NCBI RefSeq assembly: GCF_900102035.1
Contig: NZ_LT629689.1
Span: 3,642,001-3,706,000, forward strand
DNA from: Pseudomonas extremaustralis
GTDB lineage: Bacteria; Pseudomonadota; Gammaproteobacteria; Pseudomonadales; Pseudomonadaceae
Direction of reading: 5' to 3'
Length of the DNA stretch: 64,000 bases
The notes beneath the pieces were generated by a model that was not told the DNA's origin, made no database searches, and was given only the letters and a program-made list of their open reading frames with translations. The position numbers were made by a program, and so were the translations under genes. This document shows, piece by piece, positions 7,947-17,775 of the stretch. Numbering within the stretch: the first letter of the stretch is position 1; each line of letters opens with the position of its first letter.

Positions 7947-9761
7947 ATGAGACTCTCGCGCCACAACGTCGTCCAACTGCTGCTGGGCACCGTGACCCTG
8001 CTGCTGGCCTCAGTCCTGGTGTTCCTGTACATCAAGTCGACCGCCGACCAGACCAGCCGCTACACCGAATCCCGCGACCTGATCCGCCAGATGCAGCAGC
8101 TCAACGCGCAGTGGGACAGTGAAGTGCTCAAGGCCCGAATCGCCCTGACCCACAACTACGATCCCCTGGTCACGCCGCTGACAGAGATCACCCGACTCTG
8201 GGAGCAACTGCGCCAGCATGAGTCGTATCACGCACCGAAAGACCAACCGATCTGGCAAGCCCGCCTCGACGCTGGCGAAGCGGCGATCCAGGACAAAGCG
8301 CGGCTGATCGACCAGTTCAAGTCCCATAACGCAGTGCTGCGCAACTCCCTGGCGTTCCTGCCGACCGCCGAAGACGATATCCAGGCCGAGTTCTCCCGGC
8401 TCGATGACGAGCAGCGGCTGTCACTGCAGAGCGTGGCCACCGACACCTATGACTTGTTGCTCAGCAGCATGGAGTTCGCCCAGGTCGCCAGCGACGAACG
8501 CGCGGCCGAGATCCTGCTGGGCCTGAATCTGCTGGCGGTGAACAAAGACCGCTTGCCGGCCGACTTCCATCTGCCGGTGGACATTCTCAGCAACCACATC
8601 GCGCTGATCCTGCGCGAACAGCCGCTGGTCAACGCCCTGCTGGAACGCATCGCCACGGTTCCCGTGGCCGAGCGCCTGGACGACTTGACCACCCATCTCA
8701 ACGAGGATCAGCAGACCTCCGACCTGGTCGACCAGAAGTACCACAACTACTTGCTGGTGTTCTCCACCCTGCTGGTGGCGTTGCTGCTGTACCTGGCCAT
8801 CCGGCTGTTGCGCAGTTTCGCCGAAATCAACCGGGTCAACCGCGCCCTGCACAGCGCCAACGCCAGCCTGGAACAGCGGGTCGAAGAACGCACCCGCCAG
8901 CTCAAGAATGCGCAAAGCGAACTGCTCGACAGCGCCCGCCAGGCCGGCATGGCGGAAATCGCGACCAATGTGCTGCACAACGTGGGTAACGTGCTCAACA
9001 GCGTGAACATCTCCGCCGACCTGGTCGCACGCAAGCTGCGCACCAGCAAGGCCCAGGGATTGGGCAAGGCCATGCAGTTGATCAACGCGCACCCCGATGA
9101 CCTGGGCACTTACCTGCGCGAAGACGAAAAAGGCAAACTGCTGCCCGACTACCTCAACCAACTGGTGGAAGCCATTGCCGTCGAGCAACAGGGCCTGACC
9201 GACGAGTTGGCCCAATTGAGCAAAAGCGTCGACCACATCAAGGACATCGTCTCCACCCAGCAATCCTACGCCGGGGTTTCCAGCGTGCTGGAGCCGGTGC
9301 AGATCAGCGCCCTGATGGAAGACGCGCTGCGCATGAATTCCGGCGCGCTGAACCGCCACCATGTGACGGTGGTCAAGGAATACGCGCAGGTGCCGCAGAT
9401 AATGGCCGATAAACACCGGCTGCTGCTGATCATGGTCAACCTGATCAGCAACGCCAAGTACGCCATGTCCAGCCTGAGCGACCGACCTCGGCAGATGACG
9501 TTGTCGATCCAGACGGTCGAGAACGACATCCTGCAAATCAGCGTCAAAGACGAAGGTGAAGGCATTCCCGCCGAAAACATGGCGCGGATCTTCACCCACG
9601 GATTCACCACCCGCAAGGAAGGCCATGGCTTCGGTCTGCACAGCTGCGCCCTGGCGGCCATTGAAATGAATGGCCGGCTGACCGCCCACAGCGACGGGCC
9701 GGGCAAAGGCGCGCTGTTCACCTTGCAAATCCCCCTCAACGATGCAGCAGGTCCTGTATGA
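7947..9761 (+). CDS. Membrane sensor histidine kinase
   Basis: A 604-residue kinase. TM1 (about residues 10-28) and TM2 (about 270-290) flank a largely helical periplasmic region of roughly 240 residues. No clear HAMP domain is seen; a coiled coil leads to the dimerisation domain, where His344 lies in VLHNVGNVLNS. The ATPase part has the N box (NLISNAKYAM), DEGEGIP and HGFTTRKEGHGFGLH. The last four bases overlap the next gene (ATGA), which encodes a receiver-kinase likely to work with it. The periplasmic ligand is unknown; the peroxidase upstream is exported to the same compartment. Confidence 0.88.
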   Translation: MRLSRHNVVQLLLGTVTLLLASVLVFLYIKSTADQTSRYTESRDLIRQMQQLNAQWDSEVLKARIALTHNYDPLVTPLTEITRLWEQLRQHESYHAPKDQPIWQARLDAGEAAIQDKARLIDQFKSHNAVLRNSLAFLPTAEDDIQAEFSRLDDEQRLSLQSVATDTYDLLLSSMEFAQVASDERAAEILLGLNLLAVNKDRLPADFHLPVDILSNHIALILREQPLVNALLERIATVPVAERLDDLTTHLNEDQQTSDLVDQKYHNYLLVFSTLLVALLLYLAIRLLRSFAEINRVNRALHSANASLEQRVEERTRQLKNAQSELLDSARQAGMAEIATNVLHNVGNVLNSVNISADLVARKLRTSKAQGLGKAMQLINAHPDDLGTYLREDEKGKLLPDYLNQLVEAIAVEQQGLTDELAQLSKSVDHIKDIVSTQQSYAGVSSVLEPVQISALMEDALRMNSGALNRHHVTVVKEYAQVPQIMADKHRLLLIMVNLISNAKYAMSSLSDRPRQMTLSIQTVENDILQISVKDEGEGIPAENMARIFTHGFTTRKEGHGFGLHSCALAAIEMNGRLTAHSDGPGKGALFTLQIPLNDAAGPV

Positions 9762-11161
9762 ACCAACCACCGAACCGGCGCATTCTGCTGATCGATGACA
9801 CCCCTTCGATCCATGAGGACTTTCGCAAGATCCTCAAGCCGCCCATGGAACAGAACCAGGCCCTGGACGAAATGGAAGCCGCGCTGTTCGGCACCCGCGA
9901 AAAATCCCAGAGCCCGCTGTTCGATCTGGACTCGGCCTATGGCGGCCAGGAAGGTCTGAAGCTGCTTGAGACCGCCATGGCCGAGCAACGGCCCTATGCC
10001 CTGGCCTTTGTCGACATGCGCATGCCCCAGGGCTGGGACGGTGCGCAAACCATCGAAGAACTGTGGAAGGTCGACCCGAACCTGCAGGTCGTGGTGTGTA
10101 CGGCGTACTCGGATTATTCCTGGGAAGAGCTGCTGTTTCGCCTGCACGCCCATGACCGCCTGCTGATCCTGAAAAAGCCGTTCGACAACATCGAAGTCCA
10201 GCAAATGGCCAACACCCTGACCGCCAAGTGGGACATGGCCCGGCGTGCCTCGTTGCAAACCAGCCACCTGGAGCTGTTGGTAGAACAGCGCACCCAAGCG
10301 CTGACCCACGCCAGCCAGGCCCTGCAATTGGAAATCGACGAGCGCAAACAGCTGGAAAGCCAACTGGTGCAATCGGAAAAACTCGCGTCCCTGGGGCAAC
10401 TGGCCGCGGGCGTGGCGCACGAGATCAACAACCCGGTGGGGTTCATTTCCTCCAACCTCGGCACCCTCGACGGTTATTTCAAACAGCTGCAACAGATGCT
10501 CGACGCCTACCGCGAAGCCGAAGCCGCGATCGACGACGGCCAGCTCGAAGCCCTGCGCCAACGCCTGGACCTGGACTTTCTCAGGGAAGATATTCCGACG
10601 CTGATTCGCGAATCCAAGGAAGGCATTGGCCGTGTGGCGCAAATCGTCAAAGACTTGAAAGACTTTTCCCGGGTGGACAACGACCAGACCTGGCAGTGGG
10701 CCAGCCTGCAACAAGGCATCGACTCGACCCTCAACATCGTCGCCAGCGAGCTCAAGTACAAAGCCGACGTGATCAAGCACTACACGCCCTTGCCGGACAT
10801 CGAATGCCTGGCCTCGCAACTCAACCAGGTGGTGATGAACCTGGTGATCAACGCCGCGCAAGCCATCGGCCCGCAACGCGGCACCATCACCATCAGCAAC
10901 GGCGTGGAAGGCGAAAACGTCTGGCTGGAAATCGCCGACAACGGCTGCGGGATTGCCCCGGAGACCTTGCAGAAAATCTTCGATCCGTTCTTCACCACCA
11001 AGCCGGTGGGCGAAGGCACGGGGCTGGGGCTGTCACTTTCGTATGGCATCGTCAAGAAACACGGGGGCGAAATCTCCGTCAGCAGCGAACTGGGCAAAGG
11101 CACCACGTTCCGGGTGGTGTTGCCTATTCGCCAGACTCTCAGTGAAGCTGATATGACTTAG
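9758..11161 (+). CDS. Receiver-histidine kinase hybrid (REC-HisKA-HATPase)
   Basis: A 467-residue soluble protein with an N-terminal receiver (D86 in FVDMRMPQGWDG), a coiled coil, and a kinase core with His221 in GVAHEINNPVGF. The ATPase domain contains NLVINAAQAI, DNGCGI and GTGLGLSLSYG. The receiver carries the same inserted segment as the REC-GGDEF-EAL protein (IHEDFRKIL versus IHEDYRKIL; MRMP-x-GWDG in both). It probably receives phosphate from the membrane kinase encoded just upstream and passes a signal on to the other regulators of the cluster. Confidence 0.88.
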   Translation: MNQPPNRRILLIDDTPSIHEDFRKILKPPMEQNQALDEMEAALFGTREKSQSPLFDLDSAYGGQEGLKLLETAMAEQRPYALAFVDMRMPQGWDGAQTIEELWKVDPNLQVVVCTAYSDYSWEELLFRLHAHDRLLILKKPFDNIEVQQMANTLTAKWDMARRASLQTSHLELLVEQRTQALTHASQALQLEIDERKQLESQLVQSEKLASLGQLAAGVAHEINNPVGFISSNLGTLDGYFKQLQQMLDAYREAEAAIDDGQLEALRQRLDLDFLREDIPTLIRESKEGIGRVAQIVKDLKDFSRVDNDQTWQWASLQQGIDSTLNIVASELKYKADVIKHYTPLPDIECLASQLNQVVMNLVINAAQAIGPQRGTITISNGVEGENVWLEIADNGCGIAPETLQKIFDPFFTTKPVGEGTGLGLSLSYGIVKKHGGEISVSSELGKGTTFRVVLPIRQTLSEADMT

Positions 11162-11346
11162 CGCCGGGCAGATTCGACAGCCACCCACGCGTTTTTTTCC
11201 CATCATGGCTCGCCGCCAAGCGTCTATATCGGCCCAGTCCGCCGTGTCTATGCGACCCAAGCGAATGCACCTATAGGTTGTTTAGGTTTTCCTTACTGGC
11301 GCAAAATGCGCGACCGACCAGAAGAGTCCGAACCCAAGGTAACCGT

Positions 11347-12966
11347 ATGAGCCTGTCCTTGCTAAGCCGTTATGCGGTGTTTGCCGTGTGCGTCATTTTC
11401 ACCCTCGCCAGCTTGCCCTTCATCGAACACGAATGGTTATGGCCCATCACCCTGGTCACCGGCATCCTCAGCCTGCTCGGCCTCTTCGACCTGCTGCAAA
11501 GCCGCCACGCGATACGCCGCAACTACCCGATCCTGGGCAATATCCGTTACCTGGTGGAAGGCATCCGCCCGGAAATCCGCCAGTACCTGCTGGAGTCCGA
11601 CAGCGACGCCCTGCCCTTCTCCCGAGCCCAGCGCTCGCTGGTGTATTCGCGCGCCAAGAACCAAACCTCCGAGCAACCCTTCGGCACCCTGATCGACGTG
11701 TACCAGTCGGGCTTCGAGTTCATCGGCCACTCCATGCGCCCCGCGCCGCTGAGCGACCCGAACTCGTTTCGCGTGATGGTCGGCGGCCCGCAATGCAAGC
11801 GGCCGTACTCGGCCTCGGTATTCAATATCTCGGCCATGAGCTTCGGCTCCCTGAGCGCCAACGCGATTCGCGCCCTCAACCAGGGCGCCAAGCTGGGCAA
11901 CTTCGCCCATGACACCGGCGAAGGCAGCATCAGCCCCTACCACCGCGAAAACGGCGGCGACCTGACCTGGGAGCTGGGCAGCGGCTATTTCGGCTGCCGC
12001 ACCCGCGACGGCCGTTTCGACCCGGAACGCTTCGCCGAGCAGGCGCAGAACCCGCAGGTGCGCATGATCGAAATCAAGATGAGCCAGGGCGCCAAGCCGG
12101 GCCATGGCGGCATCCTGCCCAAGCACAAGGTCACTCAGGAAATCGCCGAGACCCGCGGCATTCAGATGGGCGAAGACTGCATCTCGCCGTCGCGCCACAG
12201 TGCGTTTTCCACCCCCATCGAACTGATGCACTTCATTGCCCAGTTGCGCGAACTGTCCGGCGGTAAGCCCGTGGGTTTCAAGTTCTGCCTGGGCCATCCG
12301 TGGGAATTCATGGGCATTGCCAAGGCCATGCTCGAAACCGGCATCCTCCCGGACTTTATCGTGGTCGACGGCAAGGAAGGCGGCACCGGCGCGGCGCCCG
12401 TGGAGTTCACCGACCACATCGGCGTGCCACTGCGTGAAGGCCTGCTGTTCGTGCACAACACCCTGGTGGGCCTGAACCTGCGCGACAAGATCAAGCTCGG
12501 CGCCAGCGGCAAGATCGTCAGCGCCTTCGACATCGCCAGCGTCCTCGCCATCGGCGCCGACTGGGCCAACTCGGCGCGCGGCTTCATGTTCGCCATCGGC
12601 TGCATCCAGTCGCAAAGTTGCCACACCAACAAATGCCCGACCGGCGTCGCCACCCAGGACCCGCTGCGCCAACGCGCCCTGGTGGTACCGGACAAGGCCG
12701 AGCGCGTGTTCAACTTCCACCGCAACACCCTCAAGGCCCTGGCCGAAATGCTCGCGGCAGCGGGCCTGGAGCATCCGTCGCAACTGTCGGCCAAGCACTT
12801 GGTGCGGCGCATGTCGGCGACCGAGATCAAGCTGTTCTCGCAGTTGCACGTGTTCCTCAAGCCCGGGGAACTGCTGACCGGGGAAGTGAACGGCGAGTTT
12901 TATTCGCGCATGTGGCAGATGGCGCGGGCGGATAGTTTTGAGGCGCGTGAGGTGGAGGCGGCTTGA
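11347..12966 (+). CDS. Membrane-anchored FMN-binding glutamate synthase family protein
   Basis: A 539-residue protein. Two hydrophobic segments lie in the first 50 residues. The rest is the FMN-binding, TIM-barrel catalytic domain of glutamate synthase, with GHPWEFMGIAKAM, GKEGGTGAAPVEF and a cysteine cluster (SQSCHTNKCPTG) that ligates the 3Fe-4S centre in the family. The amidotransferase and GltD partners are absent, so this is the stand-alone branch whose physiological reaction is not settled. The ATG at 11347 follows AAGG and places the membrane segments at the N-terminus. No operon partner. Confidence 0.85.
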   Translation: MSLSLLSRYAVFAVCVIFTLASLPFIEHEWLWPITLVTGILSLLGLFDLLQSRHAIRRNYPILGNIRYLVEGIRPEIRQYLLESDSDALPFSRAQRSLVYSRAKNQTSEQPFGTLIDVYQSGFEFIGHSMRPAPLSDPNSFRVMVGGPQCKRPYSASVFNISAMSFGSLSANAIRALNQGAKLGNFAHDTGEGSISPYHRENGGDLTWELGSGYFGCRTRDGRFDPERFAEQAQNPQVRMIEIKMSQGAKPGHGGILPKHKVTQEIAETRGIQMGEDCISPSRHSAFSTPIELMHFIAQLRELSGGKPVGFKFCLGHPWEFMGIAKAMLETGILPDFIVVDGKEGGTGAAPVEFTDHIGVPLREGLLFVHNTLVGLNLRDKIKLGASGKIVSAFDIASVLAIGADWANSARGFMFAIGCIQSQSCHTNKCPTGVATQDPLRQRALVVPDKAERVFNFHRNTLKALAEMLAAAGLEHPSQLSAKHLVRRMSATEIKLFSQLHVFLKPGELLTGEVNGEFYSRMWQMARADSFEAREVEAA

Positions 12967-13013
12967 GACATCGACAAGCACTGTGCCGGCGGGAAGGCAC
13001 TGCCCGTTGGTGA

Positions 13014-14609
13014 TTACTCGCGTAAGGGCACCTTTCCCAAGGCAGGATCACGGATCTGTGGCGCAGGAGGACAGGCAGCGCCGTCGGCACTCGGCGGCGT
13101 GACAAGCAGATGCAATGAGACGATCCCAAACGGGCGCTGAAACAGTTCTTTCCAGCGCGTAGGAATGATCGTCTTGGTATCTGTCGAAACGACCCACCAG
13201 ATCCGGCAGCCGCCGTCAGGCAAAACCCTCAGACTGCGCAGGTACACCTGATCCGTATAAGGAGAAAACAGCGCCGATGAGCCATAACCCGATGCGTGGT
13301 AAGTCGGCGCTCCCGGGTAATAAACCTGTGGCTGAGTGGTGGTTTGATTGTAGTAAACAAGGGCAAGGAACCAATAGGAGCCCTCCACCACAATGTAATC
13401 GCCTGGCCGTGAACGCCTGGCTATTTCGTCGGACAGTGGCTCGATTGCAAATCGAGAATTCTGGCGATTACCGTAGTATTCCTCTTCTCTCTCATAAATC
13501 ACCGCAGCCCCATTTAACTGCAGTGCTATCACGCTTAAAACAACGAAAAATTTCCAGACTCGCCGTCGAAGGCTATCCACGATCAACGCAACGAGGATAG
13601 GCAGGCAGGTCAGTGCAAAAAACAAATAACGCTCGACAAATATCGGTTTGATCAACGAGATCAAAAACAATACGAATAAAGGCAACATTGTATAAATCAC
13701 CAAGCCCATTTTAAAAAGGCCAGGATGCTGATCACGGTAGGCCACGCGAAGCGCCATCAGAAAAAGCACTGCCGGGAGCAGAATATAAAATAGCCAGTAT
13801 TCATCTTTACCGGTACGTGCTGTCAGCGTTACCCAGAAGATCAATGGCAGTCTATTCAGACTGGGAGGTGCAATCCAGGCCAGACCGCCTTCACCGAGGA
13901 AGGTGTCGAAATGGGTCACTAGATCCAAAATTGAGTACAACCACGGCGCATAAAGAACAACCACGAATACATTTGCCAACCACCACGACGGGCGCATCAG
14001 ATAATGGGGCTGCCCCTCCTGACGCTGCCCGAGTAACAGCAGATAAAGCCAATGAGACAACACACAGGCAAACGAAATGTAATGGGTATAAAAGCTGGCG
14101 CTTATCAACAGCGTATAGATCACCAAATACCTGCGCCGATTGGGCGCTTTCACCCAATAAAACAGAGCAAGGGTTGCACTCAATAAGAAAAATGCAGCCA
14201 ACACATACATCCGCGCTTCCTGGCTGTAGCGCAGTGCCAGCGGCAATAGTGCAACAAGGGTTCCGGCCAAAAGTGCCGTATTTCGATTGGAGGCCAGTCG
14301 GGTCAGCCAAATGATCAGCGCGACGTTCCCCACGCCAAACACCACACTCATCGAGCGAACGGCAAATTTGCTATCGCCCCACCACTCGATCCAGTAGTGC
14401 AAAAAAACATAATAAAGCGGCGGGTGAATATCCCGCGCGGTGATAGAAAAAATCTGCTCGGGGGCATGTCGACTTAAAAGAATACTAAATGCCTCGTCAA
14501 ACCATAAATAAGGCTCGCTCAATCCATAAAAACGCATCGCAGTGGCGAGCATCAGAACGGCCAATACCCCACAAGAAAATATCCACGCCGGTTTCGATGC
14601 ATTAACCAT
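13014..14609 (-). CDS. GT-C (GT39/ArnT-like) membrane glycosyltransferase
   Basis: A 531-residue polytopic protein with roughly ten membrane spans. The first periplasmic loop carries LWFDEAFSILL and RDIHPPLYYVF, the acidic and DxHPP-like motifs of polyprenyl-phosphate sugar transferases of the GT39/GT83 type. An AAGGGG ribosome binding site lies about eight bases before the ATG. It is the last gene of the gtr operon and is AT-rich like gtrII, unlike the flanking core genes. It could add a second sugar to O-antigen or another surface glycan. The sugar is unknown. Confidence 0.75.
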   Translation of the reverse strand: MVNASKPAWIFSCGVLAVLMLATAMRFYGLSEPYLWFDEAFSILLSRHAPEQIFSITARDIHPPLYYVFLHYWIEWWGDSKFAVRSMSVVFGVGNVALIIWLTRLASNRNTALLAGTLVALLPLALRYSQEARMYVLAAFFLLSATLALFYWVKAPNRRRYLVIYTLLISASFYTHYISFACVLSHWLYLLLLGQRQEGQPHYLMRPSWWLANVFVVVLYAPWLYSILDLVTHFDTFLGEGGLAWIAPPSLNRLPLIFWVTLTARTGKDEYWLFYILLPAVLFLMALRVAYRDQHPGLFKMGLVIYTMLPLFVLFLISLIKPIFVERYLFFALTCLPILVALIVDSLRRRVWKFFVVLSVIALQLNGAAVIYEREEEYYGNRQNSRFAIEPLSDEIARRSRPGDYIVVEGSYWFLALVYYNQTTTQPQVYYPGAPTYHASGYGSSALFSPYTDQVYLRSLRVLPDGGCRIWWVVSTDTKTIIPTRWKELFQRPFGIVSLHLLVTPPSADGAACPPAPQIRDPALGKVPLRE

Positions 14610-14702
14610 GTGCGCGCCCCTTCTTCACATTGACCACGTCCTTCACCCCTACCTCGGCCGAGGCTTGCGTGAATGAAGGCGCCTGGCAAAAAAGCATAAC
14701 GA

Positions 14703-16226
14703 CTATGGTTTGAATCGCTCAGTGTAATCTTCAGAGTCGGCTCTATTTTTGATCGCGATAAAGCCACTGTCACCGACCACACAGATCGAATAAAACGGAT
14801 TATCCACCACAGGTTCGCACACCTCTTTTTTCAGCGCAGTTATCTCACTCTGAAACCCTTTAAAATAGCCATTAACCACATTCGTAACACCCAACCTTGG
14901 AAAAAATTCCGGAAACAACATCGCATTTGAACCGCTTAAAATATAACGCTGCACCGGCATGTGAGTCATCGCACCGTGGGCACTGGGAATCCAATTATTG
15001 GAAATACCATGGGACATATAATAAAACACCCTTTTCGTATTAAGCTCGCTTCGCGAAATCAAGTCATAGGCAATATAAGTAGCCATCGCAACTTCAAGTT
15101 CTTTCTTGGCAATCAGCACCTGACCATAGGTGTAGGACAACGAAAACATCATCATCGTGGGCACGACTAAAAACCAGGCCATCCCCTTCCTCACTATCGA
15201 AAACAGCTCATAGCTCAACAAGAATAGAAACACCAACACCACCGAGAACCCAATATAATTTCTTGCATCCAAACTCTTCTCCGCCACGAACAACATGGCA
15301 CCAGGAACACAGAGCACCAGTATTGGAACAGCCAAAAGATAAAGGCCGACGACCACGGCTCTGCCCAGCGTGCCTCCCTTCATCTCCTTAAAATGCCTCA
15401 TCCACATCAAATAGCTAAAACCTGCGGTTACCAACAATATACTCGCGACCACCCACAGCGCAGGGTTGAACAACAACATCACTTTGTTCATCGTCAATAA
15501 CAATTTGGTGGAGACACCTTCCCACCAATCCATGTTCAGGGGCAGCAATCGTCCGCGCTCATCGCTCGCTAACTGGAAGGCACTAAAAAAATAAATCAAG
15601 CATCCCGCCATCAACTGTCCGGCCCTGGTAACGACCACCGACAACACGTCGTTGATGGGCTTCTTATTCCTGACATTCCATACAAACTCAACCACGCAGA
15701 GCCCCACAAATACGCTTACCGTCAACTGATAAAGCGCCAAGACAACCGCAATCAATATCGCCGAGACCAAACAGCGCACCGCCGCAGATTTCGCATTATT
15801 CGTGATCGCAAAGACGGCGGCCGACACTGCCAGAACCATCCCTGGCCCGTCATATTGATACGTCAGATTGCCGAGGAAAAATGGATTACATAACAGGGGT
15901 AAAAACACCAGACAGGTGAACAGGGATGGACCAGAAAAAAAGTACATCGTCACACTGGCCATTGCCGCCGCCATTACCCCTATGGAAACAAACAAGGGCA
16001 AAGGAAACATATTAACCTTGGCCGGAACTAACGAAAGTCCCGTCAGCGTATACTCCAGCAGCATCCGTCCCTGATCGCGCCACTGATCATAATCCAACAA
16101 CAGCGAGCGCCAGTTGTCGTCGATATACCTGAAGTCAGCATGAATAATAGGAAACACATAAAACATCGAAGCAACTAAAAAAAAGTAAAAGACTTCCTTT
16201 TTAGTCAATACCCTATCGGCCCACAT
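14703..16226 (-). CDS. GtrII-type glucosyltransferase (O-antigen modification)
   Basis: A 507-residue membrane protein with about ten to eleven spans and the Glucos_trans_II pattern near the N-terminus ([14 protein letters not shown], then [11 protein letters not shown]). In gtrABC clusters the third gene is the serotype-specific transferase that moves glucose from its lipid carrier onto O-antigen in the periplasm. The ATG at 16226 follows GAGG about nine bases upstream and overlaps the end of gtrB; a GTG at 16247 is the alternative. The gene is visibly AT-richer than gtrA and gtrB, as expected for a swapped specificity gene. Confidence 0.8.
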   Translation of the reverse strand: MWADRVLTKKEVFYFFLVASMFYVFPIIHADFRYIDDNWRSLLLDYDQWRDQGRMLLEYTLTGLSLVPAKVNMFPLPLFVSIGVMAAAMASVTMYFFSGPSLFTCLVFLPLLCNPFFLGNLTYQYDGPGMVLAVSAAVFAITNNAKSAAVRCLVSAILIAVVLALYQLTVSVFVGLCVVEFVWNVRNKKPINDVLSVVVTRAGQLMAGCLIYFFSAFQLASDERGRLLPLNMDWWEGVSTKLLLTMNKVMLLFNPALWVVASILLVTAGFSYLMWMRHFKEMKGGTLGRAVVVGLYLLAVPILVLCVPGAMLFVAEKSLDARNYIGFSVVLVFLFLLSYELFSIVRKGMAWFLVVPTMMMFSLSYTYGQVLIAKKELEVAMATYIAYDLISRSELNTKRVFYYMSHGISNNWIPSAHGAMTHMPVQRYILSGSNAMLFPEFFPRLGVTNVVNGYFKGFQSEITALKKEVCEPVVDNPFYSICVVGDSGFIAIKNRADSEDYTERFKP

Positions 16227-17181
16227 TTTCAACGCCCTCACGTTCACTTTTCTGAACTGTAAGCCTCACGATTTCCTTCACCACATACTTGGGCCGATGC
16301 TTAGCCTCCATATAAATCCGCCCTACATACTCCCCCAATATCCCGATCCCAATCAGTTGCACCCCGCCCAGGAACAAGATCGCCGTCATCAACGACGGAT
16401 ACCCCGGCACCGCATTGCCGAACAGCACTTTGTCCGTCACCAGGTACCCGGCATAGGCCAGCGCCAGCAACGAAATGCAGCTGCCGACGTAGCTCCACAA
16501 GCGCAGCGGCAAGGTGCTGAAGGAGGTGATGCCATCCAGCGCCAGGTTCCACAGTTTCCAGGCGTTGAACTTGCTTTGCCCGAGGGTGCGCGGTGCGCGG
16601 TCGTATTCGACGATGGCCACGTTGAAGCCGGCCCAGGACAGTACGCCTTTCATGAACAGTTGCTGTTCGGGCAAGGCCTTGATCACGTTTACCACCTTGC
16701 GGTCCATCAGCCGGAAGTCGCCGACGTTTTCTTCGATGTGGGTGTAGGAAATGCGATTGAGCAGGTGATAGAACAATGACGCGCTACGGCGTTTGAGGTA
16801 GCCGTCGCTGGAACGATCACGCCGTTTGGCCAGCACCACGTCGGCACCGCCTTGCCATTTGGCCAGCAGGCGCGGAATCACCTCCACCGGGTCTTGCAGG
16901 TCCACATCCATGGGCACCACCGCCTCCCCCGTGGCGTATTCAAGCCCGGCGAACAGCGCCGCTTCCTTGCCGAAGTTGCGCGATAGATTGATCAGCACCA
17001 CATCGCTGTCGGCCAGGGCGATCGCGCGGGCGACCTCGGCGGTGCGGTCGCTGCTGCCATCGTTGATAAACACGATGTCGACCACGTGCCCGTGCAAGCC
17101 GGGCTCGCGCCGGACCGCGTCGTAGAACGCACCGATCGTCTGCTCCTCGTTGAACAGCGGCACCACCAGCGAGACCTTCAT
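16213..17181 (-). CDS. gtrB: GtrB bactoprenol glucosyl transferase
   Basis: A 322-residue family-2 glycosyltransferase (DPM1-like) that loads a sugar onto undecaprenyl phosphate at the inner face of the membrane. Residues 1-230 hold the GT-A fold with [22 protein letters not shown] and DVDLQDP (metal site). Two transmembrane segments follow at about 233-300. The ATG overlaps the gtrA stop as ATGA. The C-terminal 30-40 codons are noticeably AT-richer than the body, marking where the composition changes toward gtrII. Confidence 0.88.
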   Translation of the reverse strand: MKVSLVVPLFNEEQTIGAFYDAVRREPGLHGHVVDIVFINDGSSDRTAEVARAIALADSDVVLINLSRNFGKEAALFAGLEYATGEAVVPMDVDLQDPVEVIPRLLAKWQGGADVVLAKRRDRSSDGYLKRRSASLFYHLLNRISYTHIEENVGDFRLMDRKVVNVIKALPEQQLFMKGVLSWAGFNVAIVEYDRAPRTLGQSKFNAWKLWNLALDGITSFSTLPLRLWSYVGSCISLLALAYAGYLVTDKVLFGNAVPGYPSLMTAILFLGGVQLIGIGILGEYVGRIYMEAKHRPKYVVKEIVRLTVQKSEREGVENVGR

Positions 17182-17552
17182 GGCCCTGGCTCGCGAAACA
17201 CCACCCACCGGGACAGCAGGAAACCGCAGACCAGGCTCAACAACGAGAACACCAGCACCGTGACAAGCCCCGGCAGGCGCCAGCGATCCGCCAGCCAGCC
17301 CACGCCCAGGCTCAAGCCGCCCATGCACAGCATGAACAGGCCATAGCGCGGCCACGAGGCCGGCATCGCAAAGGTGTAGATCGCATTCACATAGAAGGAA
17401 AAGCTCGCCGCCACGCAAAAAGCCAGCAGGTTGCTGACGGCCTGGCTCAGTTCAAAGGCGGCCCGGAACACAAAAAACAACTGCCAATGGATCACCGTAT
17501 TGGCGATGCCAATCACCGTATAGCGGCTGAATCCCTTCCACAGTCTGGTCAT
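17178..17552 (-). CDS. gtrA: GtrA flippase
   Basis: A 124-residue protein with four predicted membrane helices, the GtrA family, which flips undecaprenyl-phosphate glucose to the periplasmic side. Motifs [16 protein letters not shown] at the start and FLLSRWVVF at the end fit well. It heads the operon gtrA-gtrB-gtrII-GT39 on the minus strand. The ATG at 17552 gives the standard N-terminus ([11 protein letters not shown]); upstream in-frame codons would add a non-conserved extension. A conserved 24-bp element lies 49 bases upstream. Confidence 0.88.
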   Translation of the reverse strand: MTRLWKGFSRYTVIGIANTVIHWQLFFVFRAAFELSQAVSNLLAFCVAASFSFYVNAIYTFAMPASWPRYGLFMLCMGGLSLGVGWLADRWRLPGLVTVLVFSLLSLVCGFLLSRWVVFREPGP

Positions 17553-17601
17553 GTGCGGGTCCTGTCGTGGCCATCTCCAGCAAGCCATACGCCCCGCCAT
17601 G

Positions 17602-17625
17602 CGTCTACTGTCAGAATTAACAGGT
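17602..17625 (-). promoter_or_regulatory. 24-bp shared upstream element, copy 1 (gtrA)
   Basis: A 24-base stretch with core CTGTCAGAATTAACAG (plus-strand reading) is repeated exactly at 50820-50843. The outer CTGT/ACAG bases form an imperfect dyad. It lies 49 bases upstream of the gtrA start, in the same orientation relative to the gene as the second copy. It is probably an operator or promoter element; the factor is unknown. Confidence 0.5.
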
Positions 17626-17775
17626 GCCCGGCGCCCACAGTTGAGACATTCAGAAATACCCAGCCTTTGCAATTGCTTACAAATACCGCCAACCTGCGCC
17701 CGCCCGACGTGCGGCGTAAGAAATCCCGCGTCCGCGCCTGTCACTACTAAACCTATTGTTCAAGAGCCCGCTGCC

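Noticed and set aside
13277..14314. Plus-strand frames inside the GT39-like gene
   Set aside because: They are short, lack ribosome binding sites and encode no recognisable domain, while the minus strand encodes a continuous polytopic membrane protein.
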